From: Sphingorhabdus sp. YGSMI21
GTDB lineage: Bacteria; Pseudomonadota; Alphaproteobacteria; Sphingomonadales; Sphingomonadaceae
DNA: 64,000 bases
NCBI RefSeq assembly: GCF_002776575.1
Contig: NZ_CP022548.1
Coordinates: forward strand, 821,001 to 885,000
Direction of reading: 5' to 3'
Of this stretch, positions 33,153 through 43,311 are shown piece after piece. Within the stretch, counting starts at the first letter, position 1, and each line of letters starts with the position of its first letter. A program made the position numbers and the translations under genes. Below the pieces are notes generated by a model. The model saw only the letters and a list, made by a program, of their open reading frames with translations. It was not told the origin of the DNA and made no database searches.

Positions 33153-34268
33153 ATGCGAAAACCATCCAATCTTCTGCCCGAAGGATTTCACGACGCGCTG
33201 CCGCCTTATGCCGAGGCGGCATCGCGACTGGAACGCGATGTACTCGATACGCTGGCCAGCCACGGTTATGCGCGGGTCACACCGCCTCTGGTCGAATATG
33301 AGGACGGGTTGACCAACCGGATGCAGGGCGCTTCGCGAAGCGATCTGATGCGGTTTGTCGATCCGATCTCCCAGCGCACCCTGGCGTTGCGTCCGGACAT
33401 GACAATGCAGGTCGGCCGGATTGCCACGACCAGTCTGGCGGACCGGCCGCGGCCACTTCGGCTGAGCTATTCGGGCCAGGTATTGAAACTGCGCTCGGGG
33501 CAGTTGCAACCGGAGCGCAGCCGGTTGCAGATTGGCGCGGAACTGATTGGCAGCGACAGCGTCATTGCCGCCAGCGAAATTGTCTCGGTCGCGATCGAAG
33601 CGCTCGAGCGGGCGGGTGTTTCCGGCATCACCGTCGACTTCACGCTCCCCGACCTGATCGATATTCTGGCCGCCGGTCCCTTGCCCTTGAACGAGGCCCA
33701 GATTGCCGAGGTCCGCGGCGAACTGGACATGAAGGATGCCGGCGGGCTCAACGCGATGGGGGCCACCGGCTATCTGCCGCTGATCGAGGCAACCGGCCCG
33801 TTCGACGAAGCGATGGCGAAAATGCGGGAATTCGACAGCGACGGTCTGCTGGGTTCACGACTGGACGGTATTTCCCGGATCGCCGCCAGCATCCAGGGCA
33901 AAGCCAGCCTTACTCTCGATCCGACCGAACGCCATGGTTTCGAATATCAGAACTGGTTCGGCTTCACCCTCTATGCCGACAGTTTCATCGGTGCCCTGGG
34001 CCGTGGCGGCAGTTATGAAATCGTGCACCCTGACGGCGCAACAGAAGCCGCGGTCGGCTTCTCGCTCTATCCCAATCCCCTGATCGACGCCGGCTTTGGT
34101 GCCAAAACCAGCGAGCAGATATTTTTGCCGATCGGCCATGACAAGGATATTGCCGCGCAGCTGCGGGAATCGGGATGGCGCACGGTGGCGGCCCTCTCAG
34201 ACAAAGACCGGGCCGAGGCGCTCGGATGTTCCCATATTCTAAACGGCGATCAGCCGGAACCAGTATAA
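33153..34268 (+). CDS. hisZ: ATP phosphoribosyltransferase regulatory subunit
   Basis: HisZ is a HisRS-like protein that pairs with a short HisG to form the first enzyme of histidine synthesis. The start at 33153 (MRKPSNLLPEGFHD) has GGAG 7 bases upstream; a longer frame adds 8 residues. The 371-residue protein has the class II tRNA-synthetase-like core (motif 2 region RPLRLSYSGQVLK, and LQIGAELIGS) without the anticodon-binding end. No hisG is near, so the partner is elsewhere. It is 12 bases before purA, an arrangement seen in relatives. Confidence 0.93.
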   Translation: MRKPSNLLPEGFHDALPPYAEAASRLERDVLDTLASHGYARVTPPLVEYEDGLTNRMQGASRSDLMRFVDPISQRTLALRPDMTMQVGRIATTSLADRPRPLRLSYSGQVLKLRSGQLQPERSRLQIGAELIGSDSVIAASEIVSVAIEALERAGVSGITVDFTLPDLIDILAAGPLPLNEAQIAEVRGELDMKDAGGLNAMGATGYLPLIEATGPFDEAMAKMREFDSDGLLGSRLDGISRIAASIQGKASLTLDPTERHGFEYQNWFGFTLYADSFIGALGRGGSYEIVHPDGATEAAVGFSLYPNPLIDAGFGAKTSEQIFLPIGHDKDIAAQLRESGWRTVAALSDKDRAEALGCSHILNGDQPEPV

Positions 34269-34280
34269 GAAAGTGATTCA

Positions 34281-35570
34281 ATGGCCAATGTAACGGTAAT
34301 CGGCGCACAATGGGGTGATGAAGGCAAAGGCAAGATCGTCGACTGGCTTTCCGAACGCGCCGATGTCGTGGTCCGCTTTCAGGGCGGCCATAATGCGGGC
34401 CATACGCTGGTCGTCGATGGCGCCGTGTACAAGCTCTCGCTGCTGCCATCGGGCATCGTTCGTGGCGCCCTGTCGATTATCGGCAATGGTGTTGTGCTCG
34501 ACCCGTGGCATCTGCGCGACGAGATCGAGAAACTGACCGGACAGGGTGTGGCAATCAATACCGACAATTTCGGCATCGCCGAGACCTGCCCGCTGATCCT
34601 GCCGATCCACCGCGATCTTGACGCGATGCGCGAGGATGCCAGCGGCAAGGGCAAGATCGGGACGACCCGCCGCGGTATTGGCCCGGCCTATGAAGACAAG
34701 GTTGGTCGCCGCGCGATCCGGGTCTGCGATCTCGCCCATCTCGATGATCTGGGTCCGCAACTCGACCGGCTGTGTGCGCATCACGACGCGCTCCGTGCCG
34801 GCTTTGGCGAACCGCCGGTGGACCGCGAGCGGCTGCTCAATGACCTGAAGGAAATTGCCGACAGTGTGTTGCAATATGCCCAGCCGGTCTGGAAGCGCCT
34901 CAACGAGGCGCGGCGCGACGGCAAGCGCATCCTGTTCGAAGGCGCGCAGGGCGTGTTGCTGGATGTCGACCACGGCACCTATCCGTTTGTCACAAGCTCG
35001 AATACGATTTCGGGCACCGCTGCGGGTGGCTCCGGCATCGGCCCGTCCGGGACCGGCTATGTCCTTGGCATCACCAAGGCCTATACAACCCGCGTCGGCT
35101 CCGGCCCCTTCCCGACCGAGCTGAATGACGATATCGGTCAGCGGCTTGGCGAGCGCGGCCATGAATTCGGCACCGTTACCGGCCGTCAGCGGCGCTGCGG
35201 CTGGTTTGATGCGGTGCTCGTGCGGCAGGCTCTGGCGGTGTCCGGCGTTGCCGGCATTGCGCTGACCAAGCTCGACGTGCTCGACGGATTCGAGCAACTG
35301 AAAATCTGTGTCGGTTACGAACTCGATGGCGTCACATACGATTATCTGCCGCCCCACCATCAGGATCAGGCCGCGGTCAAACCGGTCTACGAGACGCTGG
35401 AAGGATGGAGCGAATCCACCGCCGGCGCGCGCAGCTGGGCCGATCTGCCGGCGCAGGCAATCAAATATATCCGGCGGGTGGAAGAACTGATCCAGTGTCC
35501 TGTGGCATTGGTGAGCACGTCGCCGGAGCGGGACGATACGATATTGGTGACGGATCCGTTCGCGGATTGA
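34281..35570 (+). CDS. purA: Adenylosuccinate synthetase
   Basis: The enzyme joins IMP and aspartate with GTP to make adenylosuccinate, first step to AMP. The 429-residue protein has [16 protein letters not shown] (P-loop with catalytic Asp), [10 protein letters not shown], the IMP loop [14 protein letters not shown], and [16 protein letters not shown]. All are conserved, length normal. It follows hisZ after 12 bases, so the two are probably one transcript. It is convergent with the DAACS transporter gene. Confidence 0.98.
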   Translation: MANVTVIGAQWGDEGKGKIVDWLSERADVVVRFQGGHNAGHTLVVDGAVYKLSLLPSGIVRGALSIIGNGVVLDPWHLRDEIEKLTGQGVAINTDNFGIAETCPLILPIHRDLDAMREDASGKGKIGTTRRGIGPAYEDKVGRRAIRVCDLAHLDDLGPQLDRLCAHHDALRAGFGEPPVDRERLLNDLKEIADSVLQYAQPVWKRLNEARRDGKRILFEGAQGVLLDVDHGTYPFVTSSNTISGTAAGGSGIGPSGTGYVLGITKAYTTRVGSGPFPTELNDDIGQRLGERGHEFGTVTGRQRRCGWFDAVLVRQALAVSGVAGIALTKLDVLDGFEQLKICVGYELDGVTYDYLPPHHQDQAAVKPVYETLEGWSESTAGARSWADLPAQAIKYIRRVEELIQCPVALVSTSPERDDTILVTDPFAD

Positions 35571-35617
35571 GGCCCCCTTCGGACTCAAATCTTATAGTTG
35601 GCCGCCAGATTTCAGCG

Positions 35618-36856
35618 TTAAACATCGTCCGCAGAGATCATTTCCTCGCGGTCGATCTCGCCGGTCATCGAAGCCACTGTCACCGCTACGGCTGCATCGC
35701 CCGAGACATTGGTGGTCGTGCGCATCATGTCCATGATCCGGTCGACACCGGCAACAAAGGCGATGGTTTCAAGCGGCACGCCAACGCTGCCGAACACCAG
35801 CGCCATCATGATCAGGCCAGCGCCCGGAATACCCGCCGCGCCAATCGCGCCGAGGGTTGAGGTGATGGAGATCAGGAAATAGTCGCCCCAAGAGAGGTCA
35901 ACGCCGAAAATCTGTGCCCCGAACAACGTCGCAAGGCCCAGATACATGGCCGTTCCGTTCATATTGATCGTCGCGCCCAGCGAGACGACAAAGCTGGCCA
36001 CCGAATTGCGGACACCCAGATTGCGTTCGACGCAGCGCAGCGTCACCGGCAAGGTCGCGTTGGAAGAAGCGGTCGAATAGCTGACCGCGATTGCGTCAAC
36101 GATACCGCGGAAGAAATCGATCGGAGGCAGTTTCGCGACGAACTTAATCATCCCCGAATAGACGATCCCGATGATCAGCAGGCAGCCGAGATAGTTGAGT
36201 CCAACCAACTGCGCCAGCGAGATCAGGGCATCGATGCCCAGCGTGCCTGCGACCCAAGCCATCAGCGCGAACACACCAAATGGCGTCAATTCCATCACGA
36301 TCATCGTGACTTTCTGCATGACGATGGCGCCGCTATCGAAAATTTTGGCCAGCGGCTTGCCGTCTTCCTTGGCCATCAGAATGCCTATACCGATCAGCAA
36401 GGCAAAGACGATCAGCGGCAATACGCGCACGTCGGCCATGACCTGAACCGGACTGTCCGGGACGATCGAGAGGATCATGTCCACGGCGGTCGTATCATTG
36501 GGCGCAGGAGTTTCGCCCATTTCGATCGTATCGGTGTCGACGCCCGCTCCGGGCTGGAAAAATGTGCCAAGCGCAAGACCCAGCCAGGCGGCTATCTGAC
36601 CTGTTATCACGAACAGGATCATCGCCCGCCCGCCAACGCTGCCCAGTTTCTTGAGATCCCCCAGCGCCGCTACGCCGGCAACCAGAGAGAAGAAGATCAG
36701 CGGAACGACCAGCATCTTGATCGCCTTGATGAAGAAATCGCCGATCCATTTGATGGTTTCCGATTCCGGCCCCCAAACCAGGCCGGTGATGACGCCGAGC
36801 ACAAGCGCCGCGATCACACGCTGCCAGAGCGGTATCTTGAACCAGAATGCCAACAT
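35618..36856 (-). CDS. Dicarboxylate/amino acid:cation symporter (DAACS family)
   Basis: The start at 36856 (MLAFWFKIPLWQRV) has GGGGGA about 8 bases upstream. The 412-residue inner-membrane protein has the GltPh-type fold: helices from LWQRVIAALVLGVITG onward, a serine-rich hairpin (SYSTASSNATLPVTLRCVE) and the substrate site INMNGTAMYLG in helix 7. Glutamate, aspartate or C4-dicarboxylates with Na+ or H+ are the usual substrates. In helix 8, GVDRIMDMMRTTTNVSGD has an Asp-Arg arrangement as in amino-acid transporters. It lies 74 bases downstream of the SLC13-type permease gene. Confidence 0.93.
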   Translation of the reverse strand: MLAFWFKIPLWQRVIAALVLGVITGLVWGPESETIKWIGDFFIKAIKMLVVPLIFFSLVAGVAALGDLKKLGSVGGRAMILFVITGQIAAWLGLALGTFFQPGAGVDTDTIEMGETPAPNDTTAVDMILSIVPDSPVQVMADVRVLPLIVFALLIGIGILMAKEDGKPLAKIFDSGAIVMQKVTMIVMELTPFGVFALMAWVAGTLGIDALISLAQLVGLNYLGCLLIIGIVYSGMIKFVAKLPPIDFFRGIVDAIAVSYSTASSNATLPVTLRCVERNLGVRNSVASFVVSLGATINMNGTAMYLGLATLFGAQIFGVDLSWGDYFLISITSTLGAIGAAGIPGAGLIMMALVFGSVGVPLETIAFVAGVDRIMDMMRTTTNVSGDAAVAVTVASMTGEIDREEMISADDV

Positions 36857-36930
36857 GCGATTGTCCCCCGAAATTCTATCCACCCATGCCTATCGACCGC
36901 TGCGGGGCGCGGCAAGCCTTTAGGCCGTGG

Positions 36931-38730
36931 TTACATCCAGAAGCTGATCGCCAGACAGGTCGACAGTCCGACGCCAAAGGTCAGCGGAATTCCGGCCTTG
37001 AAGAAGTCGGTGAACCGGTAATTGCCTGCTGCGTAGACCAGCGTATTGGTTTGATAGCCGATCGGTGTGGCGAAACTGGCGGAAGCGGCGAACATCACCG
37101 CAATCACCAGCGGGCGAGGATCTACTCCCAGATCATTGCCCAGTGCAATGGCGATCGGCGTGATGATGATAGCGACCGCGTTGTTGGTAACGATCTCGGT
37201 CATGATCACGGACAGGACGTAAATCGCAAAAACCAGCCCCCATGGTGGTACTTCCCGCAAAAAAGGAGTCAGTTCGGACACGATCAGGTCGACACTTCCG
37301 GCTTGCTGCAGCCCCAGACCGACCGCGAGCATCCCGAATATCAGAACCAGCACATTGCCATCGATTGACCCCCAGGCCTCTTCCGCGTCGATACAGCGCG
37401 CCAGCAGGATTGCACCAACCGCCAGAATGGCCGCGACCGCGAGAGATATGATATTGAACGCGGCAAGAACCACCACCGCGACAAGGGCCCCGATAGCAAC
37501 GGGAGCCCGGTCCCTGCGAAAGGCCCGAATCTTGGTTTGTCCGACCCCGAAAAGATTGGGGTTCTGATACATGCGGTGAATATCTTCGCTCGATCCAGTC
37601 ACCAGCAACCGGTCCGCCGCGTGAATACGGGCGTTGGTCAGGTCGGACCGCGGCAGGTTGCGATAGCGGGTCATGCCCAATATGCGAACATTGAGCTGCG
37701 ACAGGAACGGTATGTCATACAGCCGGTTACCGATGCTGGGATGGCTCGGCGCCACCGTTGCCTCGACCAGTTCCTCTCCCAATGGCCCCGCATCACCCTT
37801 GTGGACGATGCCGACTTTGAAATCTTCCGATTCGCGCAGCGAGATCAGCTCGGCGAGATCCAGCTGCACCACGATCCGGTCGCCCGCCCGCAGTTCATGG
37901 TGATCAAGATCGTGGCGAATATAGCTGCTCAATCTTTTGACAGCCGTGACCTCAAGGCCGGCGCGGCGCAATTCGGGGACGGCGGAAAGTTTCTTGTCGA
38001 TCACCGATGCTCTGTTGCGCACCGTCAATTCGGTAAGAAAGGCGCTTTCATCGCTACTGTCAAACTGGCCCTGAACCTCTCCGCCTGGCAACAGCCAGCT
38101 GCTGAACAGGACCATCATCACGGTGCCGGCAACAGCCGCGATCAGGCCATAAGGCGTGATTTCGAAAATCCCGAACCCGGCCAGCCCCTGGTCACGCGCC
38201 ACGGCATCGACAATCAGGTTGGTCGACGTGCCGATCAGCGTGGTCGTACCGCCCAATATGCAGATGAAGCTCAGCGGGATCAGCAATTTCTTGGACGAAA
38301 AACCGGTCGCCCGCGAGAGCCGCAGGATGATCGGGATCAGAACAATCACCACCGGCGTGTTGTTCATGAAGGCGGAAGCGACAAAGGCCCCCAGAAACAT
38401 TTCCGCGACCGCCAGCTTCGGATGCCGCTTGGCGCGCTTGATGATGAATCCGGCAATGGCATCGATTGTGCCAGTGCGCAGCAAAGCCCCAGACAGGATG
38501 AACATCGCGGCAATCGTGATCGGCGCCGTGTTGGAGAAGACCGAAAACAAACCGTCGGAATCGATGATCCCGAGAAACAGGAACATGCAGGCACCGAGCA
38601 CCGCAACCACTGCGGCGGGAAAGCGCTCCATGATGAACCCGGCAAACAGGAAGCCGAGAATCACGAGACCGATGACAGCCTTGTTGGCTTGGATATATTC
38701 ATCAATAACGTGGAGGATGAGGTCGATCAT
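36931..38730 (-). CDS. SLC13-family (ArsB/NhaD-like) permease with two TrkA-C domains
   Basis: The 599-residue membrane protein has about 11-12 helices in two halves. SNTAPITIAAMF and AFMNNTPVVIVLIP, then LGGTTTLIGTSTNLIV, are the SNT-type substrate motifs of the first half, and TNNAVAIIITPIAIALG that of the second. Between the halves at about 210-390 are two soluble TrkA-C (RCK_C) domains, seen as LRRAGLEVTAVKRL and LSQLNVRILGMTRYRNL. Such proteins are annotated as sulfate, citrate or dicarboxylate permeases, and TrkA-C modules may bind a regulatory nucleotide. Neighbouring DAACS transporter suggests a dicarboxylate link, unproven. Confidence 0.9.
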   Translation of the reverse strand: MIDLILHVIDEYIQANKAVIGLVILGFLFAGFIMERFPAAVVAVLGACMFLFLGIIDSDGLFSVFSNTAPITIAAMFILSGALLRTGTIDAIAGFIIKRAKRHPKLAVAEMFLGAFVASAFMNNTPVVIVLIPIILRLSRATGFSSKKLLIPLSFICILGGTTTLIGTSTNLIVDAVARDQGLAGFGIFEITPYGLIAAVAGTVMMVLFSSWLLPGGEVQGQFDSSDESAFLTELTVRNRASVIDKKLSAVPELRRAGLEVTAVKRLSSYIRHDLDHHELRAGDRIVVQLDLAELISLRESEDFKVGIVHKGDAGPLGEELVEATVAPSHPSIGNRLYDIPFLSQLNVRILGMTRYRNLPRSDLTNARIHAADRLLVTGSSEDIHRMYQNPNLFGVGQTKIRAFRRDRAPVAIGALVAVVVLAAFNIISLAVAAILAVGAILLARCIDAEEAWGSIDGNVLVLIFGMLAVGLGLQQAGSVDLIVSELTPFLREVPPWGLVFAIYVLSVIMTEIVTNNAVAIIITPIAIALGNDLGVDPRPLVIAVMFAASASFATPIGYQTNTLVYAAGNYRFTDFFKAGIPLTFGVGLSTCLAISFWM

Positions 38731-38807
38731 GGATCAGGAACAACCTTCAATAGAGCTTGCCGAAGCGCGAGATGCCGCTCCTTGGGTCGTTATATCTGCC
38801 AGAGAGC

Positions 38808-39875
38808 TCATCCGCATTGCGCCCTGTGCATCATCTTCTGATCGGCGAGCACGAGCGCCATCATCGCTTCCACGACCGGTACACCGCGTATGCCGACACA
38901 GGGATCATGACGACCCTTGGTCGATATTTCGGTCGCCTCGCCGTCCGGAGAGATGGTCGGCACGGGCGTCAGAATGGAACTGGTCGGTTTGAACGCCACA
39001 CGGCAGAAGACCGGCTGGCCGGTGGATATACCGCCTGCGGTGCCGCCGCTATGATTGGAGTCAAATCGCGGGCCGTTGTTACCGGGCCGCATCGCATCGG
39101 CATTTTCTTCGCCGCGCAGGCGAGCAGCCGCGAAACCGTCGCCAATTTCAACACCCTTAGTCGCGTTGATCGTCATCATTGCTGCGGCAATTTCGCTGTC
39201 CAGCTTGGCATAGATGGGCGCTCCCCAACCGGCTGGAACACCGGTCGCCTCGCAGGCAATGATAGCACCGAGGCTGCTGCCGTCCTTGCGCGCACCATCG
39301 ACCAGGGATTCCCAGCGCTTGGCCGCTACCGGATCGGGACAGAAAAACGGATTATTGCCGATCTCGTTGGCATCAAAATTTGCCGGATCAATGGCGTCAC
39401 CGCCGATTTCGGCCACCCATGCGCGGATCGTGACTTCCGGAATCACCAGCCGCGCCACGGCACCGGCAGCAACCCGTGATGCCGTTTCCCGTGCGCTGGA
39501 CCGGCCACCGCCGCGATAGTCGCGAAAGCCGTATTTCTGGTCATAGGCATAGTCGGCATGACCGGGGCGGTAAGCTTTGGCGACTTCGCTATAATCCTTG
39601 GACCGCTGATCGACATTCTCGATCATCAGCGAAATCGGCGTACCGGTTGTCTTGCCTTCGAAAACACCGGAGAGGATTTTGACCTGATCCGGTTCCTGTC
39701 GCTGGGTCGTATATTTCGACTGGCCGGGCCGCCGGGCATCCAGAAATGGCTGCACGTCGGCCTCGCTCAGTTCCAGTCCTGGCGGGCAGCCGTCAACCAC
39801 CGCGCCCAGCGCAGGTCCGTGGCTTTCTCCCCAAGTGGAAAAGCGAAAGGCGTGACCGAAGATATTAAAACTCAA
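38808..39875 (-). CDS. aroC: Chorismate synthase
   Basis: The enzyme makes chorismate from EPSP using reduced FMN. The 355-residue protein carries the signatures [17 protein letters not shown], the flavin-binding [10 protein letters not shown] and [13 protein letters not shown], and later [11 protein letters not shown] and F(K)PTSSI. All are intact. It is upstream of the SLC13 permease by 77 bases and downstream of fabI by 66 on the same strand; pheA, which uses the chorismate branch, is elsewhere in the window. Confidence 0.98.
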   Translation of the reverse strand: MSFNIFGHAFRFSTWGESHGPALGAVVDGCPPGLELSEADVQPFLDARRPGQSKYTTQRQEPDQVKILSGVFEGKTTGTPISLMIENVDQRSKDYSEVAKAYRPGHADYAYDQKYGFRDYRGGGRSSARETASRVAAGAVARLVIPEVTIRAWVAEIGGDAIDPANFDANEIGNNPFFCPDPVAAKRWESLVDGARKDGSSLGAIIACEATGVPAGWGAPIYAKLDSEIAAAMMTINATKGVEIGDGFAAARLRGEENADAMRPGNNGPRFDSNHSGGTAGGISTGQPVFCRVAFKPTSSILTPVPTISPDGEATEISTKGRHDPCVGIRGVPVVEAMMALVLADQKMMHRAQCG

Positions 39876-39941
39876 AACTCGCTCTCCGCGTTTAAAGACT
39901 TATTCAGCATCCGATCCACATTGCCCGGACATCGGCATTCA

Positions 39942-40745
39942 TCAATCCAGCGCGATATCCGGCGCGTCTTCCTGCTTCATGCCGACCGTGTGATAACCCG
40001 CATCGACATGATGGGTTTCACCGGTCACGCCAGCGGACAGATCAGACAGGAAATAGAGGGCCGACGCGCCGACATCATCGATCGTCACATTACGCCGCAA
40101 CGGTGCATTATGCTCGTTCCATTTCAAAATATAGCGAAAATCGCCAATACCGGACGCCGCCAGGGTCTTGATGGGGCCGGCAGAAATCGCATTCACCCGG
40201 ATGCCGTCAGGACCGACATCATTGGCCAGATATTTGACCGAGGTTTCCAGCGCGGATTTGGCCACGCCCATGACATTGTAATGCGGGATCACTTTCTCGG
40301 CTCCATAATAAGACAGGGTAAGCATGGACCCACCCGCGCTCATCAACGCGGCGGCGCGTTTGGCGACGGCGGTAAAGCTGTAAACGCTGATGTTCATGGT
40401 CATCAGGAAATCATCCAGCGTCACATCGAAATATTTGCCGCGCAGCGCTTCCTTGTTGGTGAAACCGATCGCGTGAACGACGAAATCCAGCTTGCCCCAG
40501 CGCTTCTCGATTTCGGCAAATGTCGCGTCGAGCTGTTCCATGTCGCTGACATCGCAATCGAGCAGGAAATCACAGCCCAGTTCTTCGGCCAGCGGCTTGA
40601 CCCGTTTGGCCATCACGTCGCCCTGATAGCTGATAGCCAGCTCGGCGCCATCGGCGGCCAGACGCTGCGCGATACCCCAGGCCAGAGACTTGTTGTTGGC
40701 AAGCCCCATGATCAAGCCCCGCTTGCCTTTCATTAAATCACTCAT
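39942..40745 (-). CDS. fabI: Enoyl-[acyl-carrier-protein] reductase (NADH)
   Basis: FabI does the last step of each fatty-acid elongation cycle and is the triclosan target. The ATG at 40745 (MSDLMKGKRGLIMG) is chosen because AGGAG lies 9 bases upstream; an ATG two codons earlier is only 3 bases from it. The 267-residue SDR protein has GLIMGLANNKSLAWGIA (NADH loop), and the catalytic Tyr-x6-Lys in YNVMGVAKSALE with the further Tyr in SYYGAEKVI. The sequence is that of a susceptible-type FabI. Confidence 0.97.
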   Translation of the reverse strand: MSDLMKGKRGLIMGLANNKSLAWGIAQRLAADGAELAISYQGDVMAKRVKPLAEELGCDFLLDCDVSDMEQLDATFAEIEKRWGKLDFVVHAIGFTNKEALRGKYFDVTLDDFLMTMNISVYSFTAVAKRAAALMSAGGSMLTLSYYGAEKVIPHYNVMGVAKSALETSVKYLANDVGPDGIRVNAISAGPIKTLAASGIGDFRYILKWNEHNAPLRRNVTIDDVGASALYFLSDLSAGVTGETHHVDAGYHTVGMKQEDAPDIALD

Positions 40746-40811
40746 TGCCATGGTCTCCTGAATTCCGATAATCGCCGCTGATAAACGCTATCCGGATGAT
40801 TTTCCAGCGTA

Positions 40812-41762
40812 TCATTCGTCCTGTCCGTTTCTGGAGGGCCGTTCGGCCAATGCAGCATTTATCTCGGCCCCGATTACCATTCCGAGGCCGACGAGATAGA
40901 AGAATATCAGTGTGATGATAACCCCGGCAAGGCTGCCATAGGTGAGCTGGTAATTTGACGCATATTTCAGGAAAACGGGCAAGAGTCCGGTAATCATGAG
41001 CCACCAGCCGCTGATGAATACCGCGCCCGGCCATTTGGGATATTGGCGCGGCCGATATTGCCGGGGGGTCAGCAACCGGAACAGGAGATAGAGCGTCGCA
41101 AACAGCACCAGAAACGGGACTGCATTGGACAGCGATACCCATAGTGCATCGCCCTCGAGGGCCGGAAAATAAGTTCCCAGAAATTCACTGATCCCTGCAA
41201 CCACGAATTGCGCGCTGAGCGCCAGCATCGCGAAAAATACCGAAACGAGAATGAGTACGATCGATGTCAGGCGATATTCCCAGAAGGCACGTTGGGCCTG
41301 GACGCCATAGGCGCGGTGCAGGATTTCGCGGATAGTCTCGATCAAACTGGTGGTGGTCCAAAGCCCCACGATCGCACTGAGCCACAACAAGGGGCCGGTC
41401 CGCGCGGTCATGGCATCGTTGATCGGATCATGCAGGGCCGCCGCGACCGATGGCGGAACGGTGACCAGAAACGCCTCTACAAAATCGGTGCCGACAGCGG
41501 TCTGTCCGAAACCGCCGACGACCGCTGCGGCAATGATGAAAAAGGAGAATACCGCGAGCAACGACAGATAGGCAAAATTCCCCGCGAAGGTGAAGCCGTC
41601 ATAGTAGACCCCGACCGCTGTACGCTCCAGAATGATCCACGCCTGACGCAACGGACTTTCGTCGGCCAGTTTATCTGTGGCCCGGTTCCCGGATGGTCCC
41701 GGCTGTCCCCTGTCCTGGTGACGGGCTTCCGGCGACAACTCGGACAGGGGACCGCGATTCAA
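40812..41762 (-). CDS. YihY/BrkB-family inner-membrane protein
   Basis: The 316-residue protein has six membrane helices between about 50 and 290. Family blocks are NFAYLSLLAVFSFFIIAAA in helix 1 and LWWTTSL-type loops, with YGSLAGVIITLIFFYLVGL and GAEINAALAE near the end. The N-terminal 40 residues are polar and Pro/Gly-rich. The family was once called RNase BN in error; its role, perhaps lipid transport, is unknown. The start directly follows (2 bases) the DnaJ-type gene's stop, so they are one transcript. Confidence 0.88.
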   Translation of the reverse strand: MNRGPLSELSPEARHQDRGQPGPSGNRATDKLADESPLRQAWIILERTAVGVYYDGFTFAGNFAYLSLLAVFSFFIIAAAVVGGFGQTAVGTDFVEAFLVTVPPSVAAALHDPINDAMTARTGPLLWLSAIVGLWTTTSLIETIREILHRAYGVQAQRAFWEYRLTSIVLILVSVFFAMLALSAQFVVAGISEFLGTYFPALEGDALWVSLSNAVPFLVLFATLYLLFRLLTPRQYRPRQYPKWPGAVFISGWWLMITGLLPVFLKYASNYQLTYGSLAGVIITLIFFYLVGLGMVIGAEINAALAERPSRNGQDE

Positions 41763-41764
41763 GC

Positions 41765-42682
41765 CTACACACCCATGCTGGCGCGGGGATTGTCTTTCGG
41801 ATTCCAGTCTTTCACAAATTCAGCGAGCTTGTCGTCTTTTTCCGGCAGGGTGATCATCAAAGTCACCAACTGATTGCCCCGGACGCCGGATTTGCTGTGA
41901 AATCCCTTGTTCTTCAATCGCAGAGTCTTGCCCGAACTCGACCCGGCAGGAATCGAAAGCATCACCGGCCCGTCCACCGTCGGTACCTTGATCTTTGCGC
42001 CTTCCACGGCCTCTTTCAGGCTGATCGGCAGTTCCAGCCGGATATTGTCACCATCGCGTTCGTAAAACGGGTGGGAATTGATATGGATGGTGACAATCGC
42101 ATCGCCATTGCCGCCCGGACCCTGTCGCCCCTTGCCGCTAAGCCGCATCTGGGTGCCTTCCTCGACCCCCTTTGGCAGGCTGAGGTCGATGGTCTTGCCA
42201 TCCTCAAGCGTGATACGTTGCTTCTGCAGCGTTGCTGCGGCAATAAATTCGACCTTTAGGCGATAGCTGACGTTGGCACCCTTGGGTGGTGGCGCGCTGC
42301 GCTGACGGCTGCCGAAAGGCGAGCTACCGCCCCCACCGCCGAACAAGCCTTCAAAAATATCTCCAAAATCCGCACCGGCATTACCGAAATCATGTTGCTG
42401 GCCGCCCGGACCCCGCTGATATCCACCGCCTCCTCCGCCAAAGCCGAAGGGCGCTGTTGGATTGCCTTCCGCATCAATTTCGCCGCGATCAAATTGCCCG
42501 CGCTTTTCCTTGTCGAGCAACAGATCATAAGCCCGTGTGACATCGGAGAAACGCTCCGTTGCCTTGGGATTATCCTTGTTCTTGTCGGGATGCAGTTCCT
42601 TGGCGAGCTTGCGATAGGCAGACTTGATTTCCTTGTCGCTTGCCCCCTTGGCAACACCCAATGCTTGATAGGGATCTATCAT
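41765..42682 (-). CDS. DnaJ-type chaperone (CbpA-like, J domain plus C-terminal domains)
   Basis: The 305-residue protein has a J domain (residues 1-68) with the HPD motif in KELHPDKNKDNP. A Gly/Phe-rich region follows (about 80-125), then two DnaJ C-terminal substrate-binding domains (VSYRLKVEFIAAA onward). There is no cysteine-rich zinc domain, so it is CbpA-type, a co-chaperone of DnaK. It is followed by the YihY gene 2 bases on. Confidence 0.92.
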   Translation of the reverse strand: MIDPYQALGVAKGASDKEIKSAYRKLAKELHPDKNKDNPKATERFSDVTRAYDLLLDKEKRGQFDRGEIDAEGNPTAPFGFGGGGGGYQRGPGGQQHDFGNAGADFGDIFEGLFGGGGGSSPFGSRQRSAPPPKGANVSYRLKVEFIAAATLQKQRITLEDGKTIDLSLPKGVEEGTQMRLSGKGRQGPGGNGDAIVTIHINSHPFYERDGDNIRLELPISLKEAVEGAKIKVPTVDGPVMLSIPAGSSSGKTLRLKNKGFHSKSGVRGNQLVTLMITLPEKDDKLAEFVKDWNPKDNPRASMGV

Positions 42683-42751
42683 TATTTGACCTTTTTCAAA
42701 TCCTTACCATGCAGAGATTGGCATTTGTCTCCAATTTTCAACTCTACTGTC

Positions 42752-43210
42752 TTATTCGGGCAAAACGGCATCTGCAACCTTGTTATGCCGCGTGAAACGC
42801 AACAGCAGATAAAGAACCAGTCCCAATGGCCCCAGCATCAGGACAAACGCCAAGATAGGTATCTGCAACCAACGTGCAAACCCGTATTTATCCGCATTGC
42901 GCGCCACCCAGATTCCGACAAACAGATCGAAGGCCAGATAATGTATCCAGCCGACGGTAGCACCGCCGGGACTGGAAAGCAGTTGCTGGATTGCCGACAG
43001 ACTCGAAAAGTCCAGCGAACCGCCGCTACCGCTGTCAATCAGACCCACCGTCATGGGGATCACGATCAGGGCATAAGCGAGGGCCAGCAGCCCGACCCCG
43101 CCATAGAACAATCCGGTCATTATATTTTGCGACCGCGGCGCGAAAGCGAGAATGAGCCACATCAGCAATGCATAATTGTTAGTGATCGTAAATATCAGGT
43201 CCCAGTTCAT
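42752..43210 (-). CDS. ABA4-like membrane protein (DUF4281)
   Basis: The 152-residue protein has four membrane helices (about 5-22, 33-55, 85-103, 115-138). The ABA4 family blocks are GWIHYLAFDLFVGIWVARNA and LMLGPLGLVLYLLLR. Plant ABA4 is needed for neoxanthin formation; the bacterial role may concern carotenoids but is unproven. It lies 69 bases upstream of the dnaJ-type gene and is divergent from pdxH. Confidence 0.88.
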   Translation of the reverse strand: MNWDLIFTITNNYALLMWLILAFAPRSQNIMTGLFYGGVGLLALAYALIVIPMTVGLIDSGSGGSLDFSSLSAIQQLLSSPGGATVGWIHYLAFDLFVGIWVARNADKYGFARWLQIPILAFVLMLGPLGLVLYLLLRFTRHNKVADAVLPE

Positions 43211-43311
43211 AAAAGCCCCTCCTTGCCGTGCCTCTAGCAGAAAACAGCGTTTTGTCGCCGGACAAAATTTGTTTGTTTGCCGGTTATCGGCAGGATGTTA
43301 AAGGCAGCGGC